A stretch of 64,000 nucleotides of DNA from Pisolithus tinctorius (Eukaryota; Basidiomycota; Agaricomycetes; Boletales; Pisolithaceae): contig JANFAH010000023.1 in NCBI GenBank assembly GCA_024663395.1, positions 930,001 to 994,000 on the forward strand, given 5' to 3'. The notes under the pieces were generated by a model. It made no database searches, was not told the origin of the DNA, and saw only the letters and a list, made by a program, of their open reading frames with translations. Below, one piece after another: positions 46,473-58,292 of the stretch (position 1 is its first letter; every line of letters starts with the position of its first letter). The position numbers and the translations under genes were made by a program.

Positions 46473-49180
46473 CTGGGTCAACTGGAAATACTTGGCTTTT
46501 ATGTAGACGCTGTCACCCACCTTGAAGTCTGGGGCTGGCATGTGCTTAGCATCTGCCAGTCCTTGGTAGCATTGCTGGGCAAGGGCCATTTCTTCATGTA
46601 GGTACTGGTGCAGTGAATCTAAGTCAACTGCATAATCATGAGCTCAGTTAGATGTGAGGTCACACTCAGGGAAGACTGATATATTAGGGTGGTAACCCTT
46701 ATTAGCAAAGAAGGGTGATACTCCAGTTGTAGCGCTGGGTGCATTGTTGTAAGCAAACTCAGCTAATGGTAGTAACTCAGCCCAGTTATCCTGTTGGTAG
46801 TTACAGTAGACCCAGAGATATTGTTCAAGGGTCTGGTTGGTGCACTCTGTCTGACCATCCCCCTCTGGGTGATACCTGGAGGTGAAGTGTAGATGCATGT
46901 CTAGAGCTTTACCTAGAGACTGGAAGAAGTGGGACACAAACTCTGATCCCTGGTCTGAGGTTACATGGGCCAGTACACTGTGCTTAGAGAACACGTGCAT
47001 GAGGAAGAGCTTGGCAAGCTCAGGGGCTGTGATGGTGTTGTGAGTAGGTATGAAGATGGCTTGCTTCAAAAGCTGGTTGACCATGATGAGGATGGTGGTA
47101 AAGCTGGTTGAGGCCAGGAGTTGCTCTATGAAATCCATCAAAATGGAATTCCATGGCCCCTCCAGCATGGGGAGCTGCTTGAGCAGGCTGTAAGGCCAGT
47201 GGCAGGGTACCTTGGCCTGAGCGCAGGTAGTACAAGACCAGACATAGTCCTTGACAAATGTCCTTAGGCTGGGCCAAGTGTATTTGCACTGGATGAGCTC
47301 TAGAGTTCTGTTCTGGCCGAAGTGGCCAGATAAAGGATGATCATGTTTAAACCTCAAGACACAAAGGTGAAGGTCATTAGAGTCCAGTACATAGATTCTT
47401 CCATCTAGATGGAGGAAGCTGGTGTCATCAACTGACCACCGGGAATCTGATGTGCCTGAGAACTGGACTTGGGTGACTGGGTCTGAGGGTAGGGCTGAGA
47501 GAATGTCATTATGCAACTTCTCCATGTCCATCAGTGCAACAGCATGTAGGTCCGGGTATTCAAGGTAGGTGGCATGCAGGGAGGTGGCTAGCTGTTCCTG
47601 TGTGAAGACCAGTCTGAGATTCTGTGGGTTGACCCAGGCATAATTGCTATCCCCCTCTTTGGGGTAGACATCCCATCATCTAGTTAGGGCATTGGGCTTA
47701 GCACTGAGTTTACCAAGTCTGAACCGGATAACCATATTGAATTGCGACAGAAACTCAGACCAGCATGCCTGGCACCAGGTTAATACCTTTGAGGTGGAGA
47801 AGTACTCCAGGTTCTTGTGATTGGTGACAATGTCAACTGGTACTGCAGCTCCTTCTAAGTAGTGCCACCATGTCTGGAATGCCTCAAAGATTGTGAGTAA
47901 TTCCTTATCATGGGTGTCATAATTTAGCTTTGGGGCTGTTAAGGTGTGAGAATAGAATGCAACTGGCTGGATTTGGCCATCACCACTGGTGATGGACAGG
48001 ATACTGGCTATGGCATAGTCAGAAGCATCAGTCTTGACAGTAATAGGAGCTTCTGGGGAAAAGTGAGTTAGGACCAGGGCAGTGGTGAAGGCCTGCTTGA
48101 GTTTGTTGAAAGACCAGCAGCACTCCTCAGAAAAATTCCAGGGAGCACCTTTGCATGTCAACTGGGTTAGAGGTACCACTATGTCTGAGTAGTTAAAAAT
48201 GAACCAGCAATAGAAATTGGTGAAGCCCAGGAAGGACTGAATGTCCTTTACCTTCCAGGGCTCAGGCCAGTCACAGATGGCTTTGACCTTTTCTGAGGAC
48301 ATGGTAAGGCCAGTTGGGGACAAGTGGTAACCCAAGTATTCCACAGAGTCCAAGTGGAATTCACACTTCTCCAGTTTGGCATACAGGCCATGCAACTGTA
48401 GCTGGCAAAGAACCTCCCAGACATGCTGCTTGTGTGATGACTCATCTCTGGAGTAGATTAAGATGTCATCAAGGTAGACGACAACACAGACATCTAGCAT
48501 ATCTGCAAAGATTGAGTTGACAAACTGCTGGAAGGTGGCTGGGGCATTGGTAAGGCCAAAAGGCATCACCAACCACTCATAAGACCCATAGTGCATTCTA
48601 AAGGCTGTTTTCCACTCATCACCAGGTGCAATCCAGATGAGATGGTATGCATGCCTTAAGTCAATCTTAGTGTAGATTTTGGTGTGACTAGGGGAGTCTA
48701 GTAGATCAGATATTAGTGGTAGGGGATACCAGTCTTTCTTGGTGAGCTTGTTAAGGCCCCAGAAGTCAACACATAACCAGAGTGAACCGTCCTTCTTCTT
48801 TACAAAGAGGACTGGTGCAGCATAGGGGGAAGAAGTGGGCTGGATGAAACTGGTAGTCAGGTTTTCATCAATGAAGGCCTGGAGAGCTTGCAGCTCGACT
48901 GGGGATAGCAAGTAGATGGTTCCTATGGGTGGTGTAGTACCCTCTTCCAGTTCGATCTTAAGATTGTACTCCCAGTGTGGGGGGAGAGTAGAAGCCTTGG
49001 CCTTGCTAAAGACATCAGCAAAGTCATGGTAGTCCTTTGGTACACCAGCCAGGTCTGGTGGAGGGCCAGTAGAAGTAGACTGGCCCAGGACTGGGTCCAA
49101 TGGGCATAGATGAAGTTGGAATTGGGTAGATCCCTCTAGTTTGCAAGCATGTACATATGCAGCTGCATTGATCAGGGCAA
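46473..49180 (-). pseudogene. Pol of element Y: reverse transcriptase, RNase H, integrase core
   Basis: Same frame throughout, interrupted by two CGA-to-TGA stops (47676-47678 and 46644-46646). RT: FVKKKDGSLWLCVDFWGLNK, YEWLVMPFGLTNAPATFQQF and the active site VVYLDDILIYS. RNase H: ITVKTDASDYAIASIL and NHKNLEYFSTSK. Integrase: HHCC zinc finger HPLSGHFGQNRTLELI...CTTCAQAKVPC, catalytic segments SILMDFIEQL, VTSDQGSEFVSHFFQSLGKA and HPEGDGQTECTNQTLEQYL. It continues after element X at 36422. Confidence 0.88.
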
Positions 49181-49191
49181 TAGGGGAGCTT

Positions 49192-49703
49192 TCAGGGGGT
49201 GAAAACCGGTGAGTTGACAGACAGTACAGATGGCACAGGGCCAGGGTTGGGTTGGTCAGGTAGACTGGGTTTGGGAAGACCAGTTAAGACTGGTGTGGCA
49301 GGGGGTGTTGACGGGGTTGGCATTCCTCCTGTAGATGTCCAGAAAGTTAGACTGCTCAATACCCAATCAATTGACAGATTGTAGTGGGTGAGCCAGTCAT
49401 GTCCAAGGACTATCTTACATTCAGAATCCAATGGGGCTAGAAACAGGGTTACCAGGGTGACATTGCTGGTCACAAATTGAACCGAAAGATCTACTGCTTG
49501 GGTGATAACAAAACTTGATGACCCATCAAAGAGCCAGAGTTGGATAGGGGACATGGGATAAGGGGCAAAAAAGTGTTGATTAACAAAATCTTTATCTATG
49601 AAGCTATGTGTGGAACTGGAGTCCACTAGAGTATGAAACTGGGGTAAACTGTGACTGACAATAGAGACATGGGGGGTTAACAAGTTTGGGTTAGAAAGAG
49701 CAG
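49192..49703 (-). pseudogene. Protease of element Y
   Basis: Reads ALSNPNLLTPHVSIVSHSLP, then FHTLVDSSSTHSFIDKDFV, in which DSSS replaces the usual DSGS, and CKIVLGHDWLTHYNLSIDW, the second conserved block. The left end shifts frame into the RT region. The right end is cut by insertion Z1; the original NASALSNPN is restored when Z1 and one GCAG copy are removed. Confidence 0.75.
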
Positions 49704-51561
49704 TGTGAGTCAAAGTGTGGAAAGGTGGTGAAAACCAACCAAAACCAACACCAAAGACAAGTATGAGTGAGTGGTGGTTTGCCTCTGCAGAACCTGGATG
49801 GCAGAGAAATCTAAATGTGGGGGAATTTCAATGGCAGGTGCTCCTAGCACAAGTCATTGACGAGTTATGCAAGAGCAGATGAATGAATGATGACTGGATG
49901 GGGGATGCTGAACAGAGTGAAGGTGTTCAGCCAAAAGGACTTCTTGGAATAATGGACTTTGATAAAATGTGCTCCTGGTACAAGTCATTGATGAGTTATG
50001 CAGGAGTGGAGGGATGACTAAGCAAGACTGCTGACTAAGAGGAAGCTTCAGATGATGAAGGATGGCAGATAGACTCTTCCAAATGAGCCTCAACTACCAA
50101 GTATATGAATGATTTCAGATAGACCCCTTTGTGGAGCCTCAACTGTTGATGATGAGATAGGCACTGAACTGACTGCTGAGTGAATGGCTTCTGATTGCTT
50201 GTGGATTGCTTCTGGGTAGCTAAGTACATGGGGGTTTATATACTGTGGGGGGGGCACAGCTTGTGACAAACAAGGCACAAACACTTGGTAAGTAATGAGT
50301 AAGGACTGAGTAATCATGATGAGTAAGTGAGAAATGAAAGGTAAGCAAGCAAAGAAGATTGGTAAGTATTGGCAATGAATGAGTCAAGGATAGTCAAAAT
50401 ATCACAGAATGAGTCAAATAGAATCAGAAACTGAGTAAGCACACTGATATCACATTAGGGGGTGGCAATGCAAGTTAGATCTCGGTGGAGACATCTCTAG
50501 ATCCAAAGATGGCATGACAGACAGTCAGTGTTTCCAGATAAGGAAGTATTAATTCCAGAATTGAAGGGCATGAGTCAGGCATCAAAGGGGGGCTAGGGTG
50601 TTAGGGGTCTGTGGGGCAACGGGAGCATACACGATCACATCTCCCACCCTTTCATCCTCTCAGTGAAGTTAACAAAAACTTCATGAATGGGGCTCTGATG
50701 GAGGAGGAGAAGGGGGCACATCTTCTGCTGGATCTTGCAGTAAGAAGGCAAGATGCACATCATACTCATCATGGATGTGATCAGGGAGGCTGGAGAACAG
50801 TAGACCATACTGCAGCTGTCACAATGCAGGGAGAATGATGGATGAGACTGGAATAAAGCCAGTGCAGGGAGCAGGGAGGAATGATCTGTATGCTTCATCA
50901 AGAGGGGAGACTGACATGACCACATAAGACCTTTCTAACTGAGTGACAGACCTGAGGCAACCAAAGAACGTCCTTCTGGAAGTCATACTGACAAGGAGAA
51001 CATGCTGACCAAGCTGCATGGGACAAGATGGGGCTGACAATGATGGGATGAACCAGGGGGCTTCAGGATGGAAGTTGGTGGGAACGCCTGGCAGATATAC
51101 ATAGCCATTGTCTCTGGCAAATGAGACAAGCAAGATGATTGATGAAGAGGCAGCCATGATTGATGGACTTAGCAAAATGAGTGTCTGATGGATGGAGTGC
51201 TGTAGAAATGCATAGGGTGCAAGGATCCTCTCCAAATTTGGAAGGAAGAATTGTGGGGCTGAGCACTTTAAGCAAGTGTGAGAACAGAGTTGATATCTTT
51301 GGAAATGGTGGAGATACGACGAAAACTGGAATGCCATACACAGGCACTAAAAACCTTTTAATGCACACTTAACTCACTTCCTCTTTTCTCTTTAGCACTG
51401 ACGACTCGTTCCTGTGTGAAGGATGACTGTTAATGTCCAGCAGTCTTTCTATGCATGAGGCCTTTAGTCTTCATCTGCATGCATGGGCATTGTGCACAAC
51501 TCATCAACGAGTTAGGCAGAGTCAGCTGTAACCATGTCCACAACACCTTTGGTGTGTGACA
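49704..51561 (-). mobile_element. Z1: ~1.86-kb LTR-like element
   Basis: Minus-strand ends TGTCACACACCAAAGGTG and TTTGACTCACA, flanked on both sides by GCAG (49700-49703 and 51562-51565). It contains a conserved ORF on the minus strand (51170-50819 region: SIILLVSFARDNGYVYLPGV, SRRTFFGCLRSVTQLERSYV, FIPVSSIIL) and near its other end a TATATAAACCCC box (about 50236 on the minus strand). Two further long copies (Z2, Z3) and a fragment (Z4) are in the window. It may be a large solo LTR or a non-autonomous LTR element. I do not recognise the protein. Confidence 0.72.
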
Positions 51562-51859
51562 GCAGATGCATTGAGATGAGCCTCTGTGGGTGCACAGCTG
51601 GAGTCAATGCAGCTCTCAGTCTGTGTGGAGTCCTGAGAGCTGCTACTTATTTTTTTGCCTTGGGGGCAGAGCCCAAGGTTGAGGCTGGTGCTGCCTCAGA
51701 GGTTGCCACAGTGTGAGCTTTGGCTTTGCTGGCTTTCTTGGGGCACTTATCTGTGAAATGTCTGGTTCCCCCACAGAACATACAGAGGTTATTGTCTCTA
51801 CAATGCTTGCACTCCTCCAGTGTCAACTTGCCATCCTTGCCCAGTTTGTTTGAGTCTGG
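51562..51859 (-). pseudogene. Gag zinc knuckle of element Y
   Basis: Reads LTLEECKHCRDNNLCMFCGG, TRHFTDKCPKKASKAKA: a C-x2-C-x4-H-x4-C nucleocapsid knuckle preceded by extra cysteines. Bounded by Z1 (left) and W2 (right). Confidence 0.75.
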
Positions 51860-52210
51860 TGTGAGGAAATATAAAAGTATGTGACGGTTGAGGATGGAGG
51901 ACCAGGATCTGAGAGGGAGTGAGTAGGACCAAAGGGGCTCCTATAGTCTGAGCAAAGAGTGTAGGGAGATAGGAAACTGTCTAGGGGAGTCTGGGGCAGT
52001 CTTTCTCTTGTTCTCATCTTTTGGGGGTAACTTGTCTATCTCTTAAAAACTTACAGTACCAACAAACTGTAAGTAAGTGCTGACTAAGCACATAAAAAGC
52101 GAACTATGGTACTCAAGTATAGTACCCACAACAGTAAGTAAGGAAACCATAAAACAAATAAAATAGAAATTAATACCCAATCCCATAGTAAGGAGATCTC
52201 TCTCCTTACA
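51860..52210 (-). repeat. Solo LTR W2
   Basis: 351 bp. On the minus strand it starts with the palindrome GTAAGGAG...CTCCTTAC and ends ...TTCCTCACA. Flanks are CTGG (51856-51859) and CCGG (52211-52214). Removing it with one CCGG copy restores TPKPDSNKLGKDG in Y gag. Confidence 0.8.
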
Positions 52211-52902
52211 CCGGCTTGGGTGTGTTAGAGCCAGTCTGACCAGTCGAGGTGGGTTTGGACTGAGGTTGGTTACCAGAGTTGCTATTTCTGGGGTTGTTGC
52301 CGGTCTTTGACTTCTCTTGACCAGACTTGGGCTGGTTGTTGTGACTGGGGTTGGGAGTAAACTTGCTACCAGAGGACAACCCCTGGTGCTTACTGGACTG
52401 CTGAATCTCCTCTTTGCACTCCCAGTAACATGTGTCAATCTCCTGAGCTAGGTGGCAAATCTCGTGAAGGGTTCTTGGTTTGCTGACTTGGCAGACCTCA
52501 TCTTTGATATGGTCAGGGAGACCAGTGTAGAAGAAGTGGCACAGAGCACCATCACCATATCCCTGGACTTGTGAGGCAAGCCAGTTGAATTCAACCACAT
52601 ACTTGTTGACCCAGTGATTATCTTTCATCTGGAGGTGGTCTGGAGGTGGTCTAGTTGGCTTTCAGCATCAGCCACTGGGTCATGAGGTCTGAAAGTGGTT
52701 TGAAGTTCTATGACAAACTCCTTCCAAGAGTCCATCCAGTAGGGCCAGTCCTCTGGGTCCTCAGTTCCAAGTAAGTCCAGTTCGAACCACTCAAGAGCCA
52801 TCCCTTTCAGGAATGACTGCACAAAAGTGACCTTGGCTTGATCACTTCAAAAGGCCCAGGGCTGGTCCCAGAAGTTAAGTTCACACTGGATAAGAAATGC
52901 AC
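52211..52902 (-). pseudogene. Capsid part of Y gag
   Basis: Reads CELNFWDQPWAF, then KVTFVQSFLKGMALEWFELD, AESQLDHLQ, KDNHWVNKYVVEFNWLASQV, GALCHFFYTGLPDHIKDEVC and an Asn/Pro/Ser/Gly-rich tail. An exact 11-bp tandem duplication (about 52630-52651) breaks the frame after LDHLQ. Confidence 0.82.
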
Positions 52903-53564
52903 TGTAGGATAAGTCCCAGTAGCTGTATAATATGAGCTAAATGGCTTAGATAACAACAATAAAAAATGAAGGGAACAAATTGTTCATCCCAAGGGATTCT
53001 GGACTGTCGAGACTAGAAGGTGAGACCCAGCGCTTTGTAGTGGTAGTGTTTCATGACATGCACAGCGTGGTCCATGGAATAGTACTGGTGATGCGAGCAG
53101 TGCGAGCAGTATATGTAGTTCATGCACAGCAGAATGCAAGACATGTGGTGTAGACAAAGCAGAAAAGAAACTCATGGTGACCTTCCAAGTGCCAAAAGGT
53201 ATCATTCTGTACCTAAGTACAGTGCTTTATAGTCTGGGAAAACCCAGAACCTAAGTAAGACAGGGTACAGTAAGAGAAAACCACACAACAGCATGTACAC
53301 ACAAGACAGGATGGGCCAGAACAGAGGCTGAGGGTATACTACCAACAAAAAGGGAACAGTGACTGTGTTAAAAGAAAGGGTCCAAAGGAAGGGGAAGCAG
53401 CTGAAGCACAGCAGCTGTGGGTATAGCATTGTGCAAGAGGGAGTGAGGACATGGGAAGGTAGCACATGAACAATGGTGAACGTGAGAGGGGAGTGGACAT
53501 AACAGTAGTCATGGAACAGTTAATGATAGGGGCTCATGCACCCAGGGAATGCAGATTCCTTACA
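52903..53564 (-). repeat. Solo LTR C of the X family
   Basis: 662 bp, same family and orientation as LTRs A and B. Flanks are GCAC (52899-52902) and GTGT (53565-53568), both explained by decay of one GCGC target. Restoring it gives the conserved KKLRAFLIQCELNF in Y gag. Confidence 0.82.
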
Positions 53565-53697
53565 GTGTGCAGCTTCTTTGGGTCTGTCCCATCAAAGGTG
53601 TCTGGTTCATGCAACTTGGTTCTGGAGGATGACTCAGAGCTGGTGCGAGCATTATGTGCAAGGAGCTCAATGGCTTTGGCAAGATTATCAAGCACGG
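53565..53697 (-). pseudogene. N-terminal Y gag fragment
   Basis: Reads DNLAKAIELLAHNARTSSES and EPDTFDGTDPKKLH, typical of chromovirus gag before the capsid domain. Bounded by LTR C and Z3. Confidence 0.75.
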
Positions 53698-55942
53698 TGT
53701 CACACACCAAAGGTGTTTGGTGAGGTGGACATGGATATAGCTAATAAATGGAGATGAAGACCATAGCCCTCATGTGAGGAAGGACAGCCAGAAATGCCAG
53801 CAGTCATCCCTTGCACAAGAATGAGTCATCAATGCCAAAGAAAAGAAAAGGAGAAAGCAAGTTAAGCACTGGTTAAAATTCTTAAGTGCTGTAAGTTAGG
53901 TATTAAGCGATCCTAGGGACTCCTAGGGATTGATGGAAAGGGTCTAGTTCGACCCAGAGGAGCTCTGTGCTTGGATCAGTGAAAAAGAGTCAAATGAGTG
54001 ACTGGAGTTGGTCAGAAGGAATGGAGTGATGAAAAGAGTGGAGGATTGCGTCTAGGGTCGTCTAGGGGTGCCTCCGAGAGGGCTTGTCGCAGTCTTTCGT
54101 TCGCAGTCTTTTATTTTTCGCTGTCTCGCAGTCTGGTTTCTCCTTTTTTTTTGTTGTGTACTGTAGACCTACACTAGTGCGCAAAAAATGCTGACTAAGC
54201 TACCAAAAATGCGCCACAAAGGTAGGCTAAGTATCACTAATGTAAATCAAAGCAAAAACACAATAGAAAAGATAAAATAATTAAATCACCTCAGTAGGGA
54301 GTACTTATTCCCTACAGCGCCCATGTACAGCATTCCAGTTTTCAACATATCTCCACCATTTCTGCAGATACAGAAACCATTCCCATGCTCACTTGTAGTG
54401 CTCAGCCACACGATCCTACCTTCCAAAATTGGAAAGGATCTGCGCACCCCACATGTTTCTACAGCACTCCCTCCAAAAGATGCTCATTTCACTAATTCTT
54501 CTGATATGGCTGCCTCCACATCAATCATTTTGCTTGTCCCCTTTGCTAGGGACCATGGCTACATATATCTACCAGGAGTTCCTACCAGCTTCCGTCCTGA
54601 AGCATCCTGGTACATCCCATCCTTGTCTGCCCCCTCCCAGCCCGTCCAGCTTGGACAGTGTGTTCTTCTTGTCAGTATGGCCTCTAGGAGGACATTCTTT
54701 GGTCGCCTCAGGTCTGTCATTCACTTGGAAAGGTCTTATGTGGTTGTTTTGGTCTCTCCAGTCCAAGAAGCATATGGATCCTTCCCCCCTGCTCCCTGCA
54801 ACATCTTCATACCAGTCTCATCCATCATTCTCCCAAAATTGTGACAGCTACAGTATAATCTACTGTTCTCCACTCTCCCTGATCGCATCCATGATGAGTA
54901 TGATGCACATCTTGCCTCCTTGTTGCAAGATACAGCAGAAGATGCTCCCCCTTCATCCTCTCTTCCAACAGAGCCTCATTCATGAAGTATCTATTTGCTT
55001 CACTGAGAGGATGGTTTGGGGGGGAAGGTTGCAATCCCCTATGCTCCTGTCACCCCACAGACCCCCAAAGCTTGACCCCTGTTGACATCTGACTCACCCT
55101 GTCCACTTTTGGATGTACTATATCGGCATCAGATCAGCACTGCCTCTCTATCATCCCACTTTGGCCCAAAGGAGATCTCTTTGAGATGTGACATGCACAG
55201 CCTCCCCTTAATGCAATTCCAGTGCACTTTCCCAGTTCCTGACATTACTTGACTCATACTTTGACATTCTGACTGTCTTTGACTCACCTGTTGCCAATAC
55301 TTACCAATCTTTTGACCTTGCTTACTGATTCTTCACTTTTTGGCTTACTTATCCTTACCAATGCTCACCAATGCTTTCTAAGACGATTACCCATCGCTTA
55401 CATTCCTTACTCATCGGTTACCAATCACTTACCAAGTGTTTGCACCTTGTTTTCCATAGGCAACACCCCTGTACTGTATGTAAATCACTGTACTTAGATA
55501 GCTAAAAGAAAAAGTCATCAGAGAGCCCCTCTTGCTCGCATTTTATCATCTCTCAGTAAATCATTCATCAGCTTCGATAGTTGAGACTTTATTAAGGGTC
55601 TAGCTATCATCTACTTCGCTTATTATCATCTATCATCAATCTACTTCGCTCCAAGTCCTCCCTGAGCTCAGTGCAGCTCAGGACATCAAATTAAGTCGCC
55701 ATCCATCCTTCTGTAGGCTGACAGCAGTCTACCCTATCACATTCTATTGCATTCCTGCTCCTTCTTCATCAGGAGCATCCCCAATCCTCAGCACTCATCT
55801 TTGAGTGTTATAGCTTGCAAAAACCCACCCAAATCGAAGGTTCTACCATCTAGGTACCACATAGGCACACCACCACTCACTCTTTTTGTCTTTTGTGTTG
55901 GTTTTGGTTGGTTTCCACCACTGAACCACACTTTGACTCACA
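53698..55942 (+). mobile_element. Z3: LTR-like element in plus orientation, containing W1
   Basis: Starts TGTCACACACCAAAGGTG and ends CACACTTTGACTCACA. Flanks are ACGG (53694-53697) and ATGG (55943-55946). Its ORF is the best preserved of the family (SIILLVPFARDHGYIYLPGV, PTSFRPEASWYIPSLSAPSQ, QCVLLVSMASRRTFFGRLRS, YGSFPPAPCNIFIPVSSII), followed in another frame by PDRIHDEYDAHLASLLQD. Opposite in orientation to Z1, Z2 and Z4. Confidence 0.72.
53890..54316 (-). repeat. Solo LTR W1 inside Z3
   Basis: 427 bp. On the minus strand it starts with the palindrome GTAGGGA...TCCCTAC. Flanks are GTGC (53886-53889) and GCGC (54317-54320), a CpG-decayed pair. Confidence 0.78.
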
Positions 55943-56266
55943 ATGGTTACACCAGGCTTGACATCATCCTCTGGGAGGGGTTCTTCATCATCATTGTCTG
56001 GGTCATCTCCTGGCCCATCATCACCAGGACCATCATCACCAGGATTGAAGTCATCTGGTTCGTCTGGGTCTGGTTCATCATCCAGATCATTAGTGGGTGC
56101 AAGAGGTTGATTAGGGATGGGGGTAGTGGATTTTCAGGCTGAGAAGCCCCTGAAGTTGTTGACTTCACTGGGTGACCTTCTGGCTGTCCCTAGGGACACC
56201 AGGGCAGTGGCATGGTGCAAGTCAACTGCTGAAGTGGAATCTGGGTTGGTGGTAGCACATGCCTGT
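55943..56266 (-). pseudogene. N-terminal acidic region of Y gag
   Basis: Minus strand: an Asp/Pro/Gly-rich stretch (GDDGPGDDGPGDDPDNDDEE, then PLPEDDVKPG) preceded by ATALVSLGTARRSPSEVNN, as in chromovirus gag N-termini. Cut on the right by Z2. Confidence 0.65.
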
Positions 56267-58080
56267 TGTGAGTCAAAGTGTGGAATGCTGGTGAAAACCA
56301 AACAAATCCAACACAAAAGACAAATAAGAGCAAGTGGTGGTTTGCCTCTGCAGAACCTGGAGTGCAGAAAAACCTAAATGTGGGGGAGACTTCAAGTGGA
56401 GGTGCTCCTGGCACAAGTCATCGATGAGTTATGCAAGAGCAGATGAATGAGTGATGACTGGATGGGTGATGCTGAACAGAGTGAAGGTGTTCAGCCGAAA
56501 GGACTTCTTGGAATAATGGACTTTGATAAAACATGCTCCTGGTGCAAGTCATTGATGAGTTATGCAGGAGTGGAGGGATGACTAAGCAAGACTGCTGACT
56601 AAGAGGAAGCTTCAGATAAATGATGGAGGTAGATAGACCCCTTCATAGAGCCTCAACTACCAATGATATAAATGAAGACAGATAGACTCTTCTGAATGAG
56701 CCTCAACTGTTGATGACAAGGTATGCACTGAACTGACTGCTGGATTCCTTGTTGGGTAGCTAAGTACATGGGGGTTTATATACTGTGGGGGGAGCACAGC
56801 TTGTGACAAACAAGGCACAAACACTTGGTAAGTAATGAGTAAGGACTGAGTAATCATGATGAGTAAGCAAGAAATGAAAAGTAAGCAAGCAAAGAAGATT
56901 GGTAAGTATTGGCAATGAATGAGTCAAGGACAGTCAAAATATCATAGAATGAGTCAACTGGAGTCAGAAACTGAGTAAGTGCACTGATATCACATTAGGG
57001 GGTGGTGATGCAAGTTAGATCTCAGCAGAGACATCTCTAGATCCAAAGATGGCATGACAGATGGATGGTGTTTCCAGACAAGGAAGTATTAATTCCAGAA
57101 TTGAAGGGCATGAGTCAGGTGTCAAAGGGGCTAGGGCATTGGGGGTCTGTGGGGCAATGGGAGCATATGCGATCATGTCTCCCACCCTTTCATCCTCTCA
57201 GTGAAGTTAACAAAAACTTCATGAACAGGGCTCTGATGGAGGAGGAGGAGAAGGGGGGACATCTTCTGCTGGATCTTGCAATAAGAAGGCAAGATGCACA
57301 TCATACTTGTCATGGATGCAATCAGGGAGGCTGGAGAACAGTAGATTATACTGCAGCTGTCACAATGTGGGAAGAATGATGGATAAGACTGGAATAAAGA
57401 TGGTGCAGGGAGCAGGGAAGAACAATCCATATGCTTCATCAACTGGGGAGACCAAAACGACTACATAAGACCTTTCTAGCTGAGTGACAGACCTGAGGTG
57501 ACCAAACTGACAAGGAGAACACACTGACCAAGCTGCATGGGATGAGATGGGGCTGACGATGACAGGATGAACCAGGGGGCTTCAGGATGGAAGCTGGTGG
57601 GAATGCCTGGCAGATATACATAGCCACTGTCTCTGGCAAATGAGACAAGCAAGATGATCAATGAAGAGGTGGCCATGATTGATGGACCTAGTGAAATGAG
57701 CATCTGATGGATGGAGTGCTGTAGAAATGCATAGGGTGCAAGGATCCTCTCCAAATTTGGATGGAAGAATCACAGGGCTGAGCACTTTAAGCGAGTGTGA
57801 GAACAGAGTCGATATCTTTGGAAATGGTGGAGATATGACGAAAACCAGAATGCTGTACACAGGTGCTAAAAACTTTTTAATGCACACTTAACTCACTTCC
57901 TCTTTTCTTTCTAGCACTGACAACTCATTCTTGTGTGAAGGATGACTGTTAATGTCCAGCAGTCTTTCTATGCATGAGGCCTTTAGTCTTCATCTGCATG
58001 CACAGGCATTACATGCAACTTGTCAATGAGTTAGGCAGAGTCAACTGTAACCATGTCCACAACACCTTTGGTGTGTGACA
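56267..58080 (-). mobile_element. Z2: LTR-like element
   Basis: About 1.8 kb, same family and orientation as Z1; ORF broken by frameshifts (YLPGIPTSFHPEAPWFIL). The flanks do not match (CTGT left, CCAG right). The 5' LTR remainder and leader of Y are missing here, so it probably marks a recombination between two Z copies with loss of the DNA between them. Confidence 0.68.
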
Positions 58081-58287
58081 CCAGGGCAGGACAAGTGGCT
58101 GGGCTGGGTGTTATGCCAGCCCAGTACTAACTGAGGGACAACTCGACTGGGCACTGCCTTGCAGTGCCACATGAGCTAGCACATTTCTGGGTCGAAGGGC
58201 TGAGGCCGGGACTGGGGCAAGGGTTGGATGGGACCAGTCAAGACCAGGGTAGAGCTGGTCTGGGGTGGTCTGGGCACGGTCATGACA
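58081..58287 (-). repeat. Remnant of the 5' LTR of element Y
   Basis: About 207 bp matching 33712-33922. Its outer end TGTCATGACC on the minus strand is followed by the target duplication TAAAG (58288-58292). Confidence 0.82.
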
Positions 58288-58292
58288 TAAAG

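Larger units (their letters stand above)
33336..58287 (-). mobile_element. Ty3/Gypsy chromodomain retrotransposon Y with nested insertions
   Basis: Full span of a Tf2-type chromovirus on the minus strand, bounded by a 5-bp target duplication TAAAG at 33331-33335 and 58288-58292. Its own parts, right to left: partial 5' LTR (58081-58287), gag (56266-51562 in pieces), protease (about 49703-49192), reverse transcriptase/RNase H (49180-47676), integrase (47672-46473 and 36422-36008, ending in a chromodomain), an antisense gene (34742-35825, plus), polypurine tract and 3' LTR (33336-33922). Insertions within it: X (36423-46472), Z1 (49704-51561), W2 (51860-52210), C (52903-53564), Z3 with W1 inside (53698-55942) and Z2 (56267-58080). 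It is inactive because of these insertions, an 11-bp duplication in gag and CGA-to-TGA stops. Confidence 0.88.

Noticed and set aside
46473..52902. A third complete element bounded by LTRs B and C
   Set aside because: The DNA between B and C belongs to element Y (pol, protease, gag), and C has its own GCGC-type target duplication, so C is a solo LTR.
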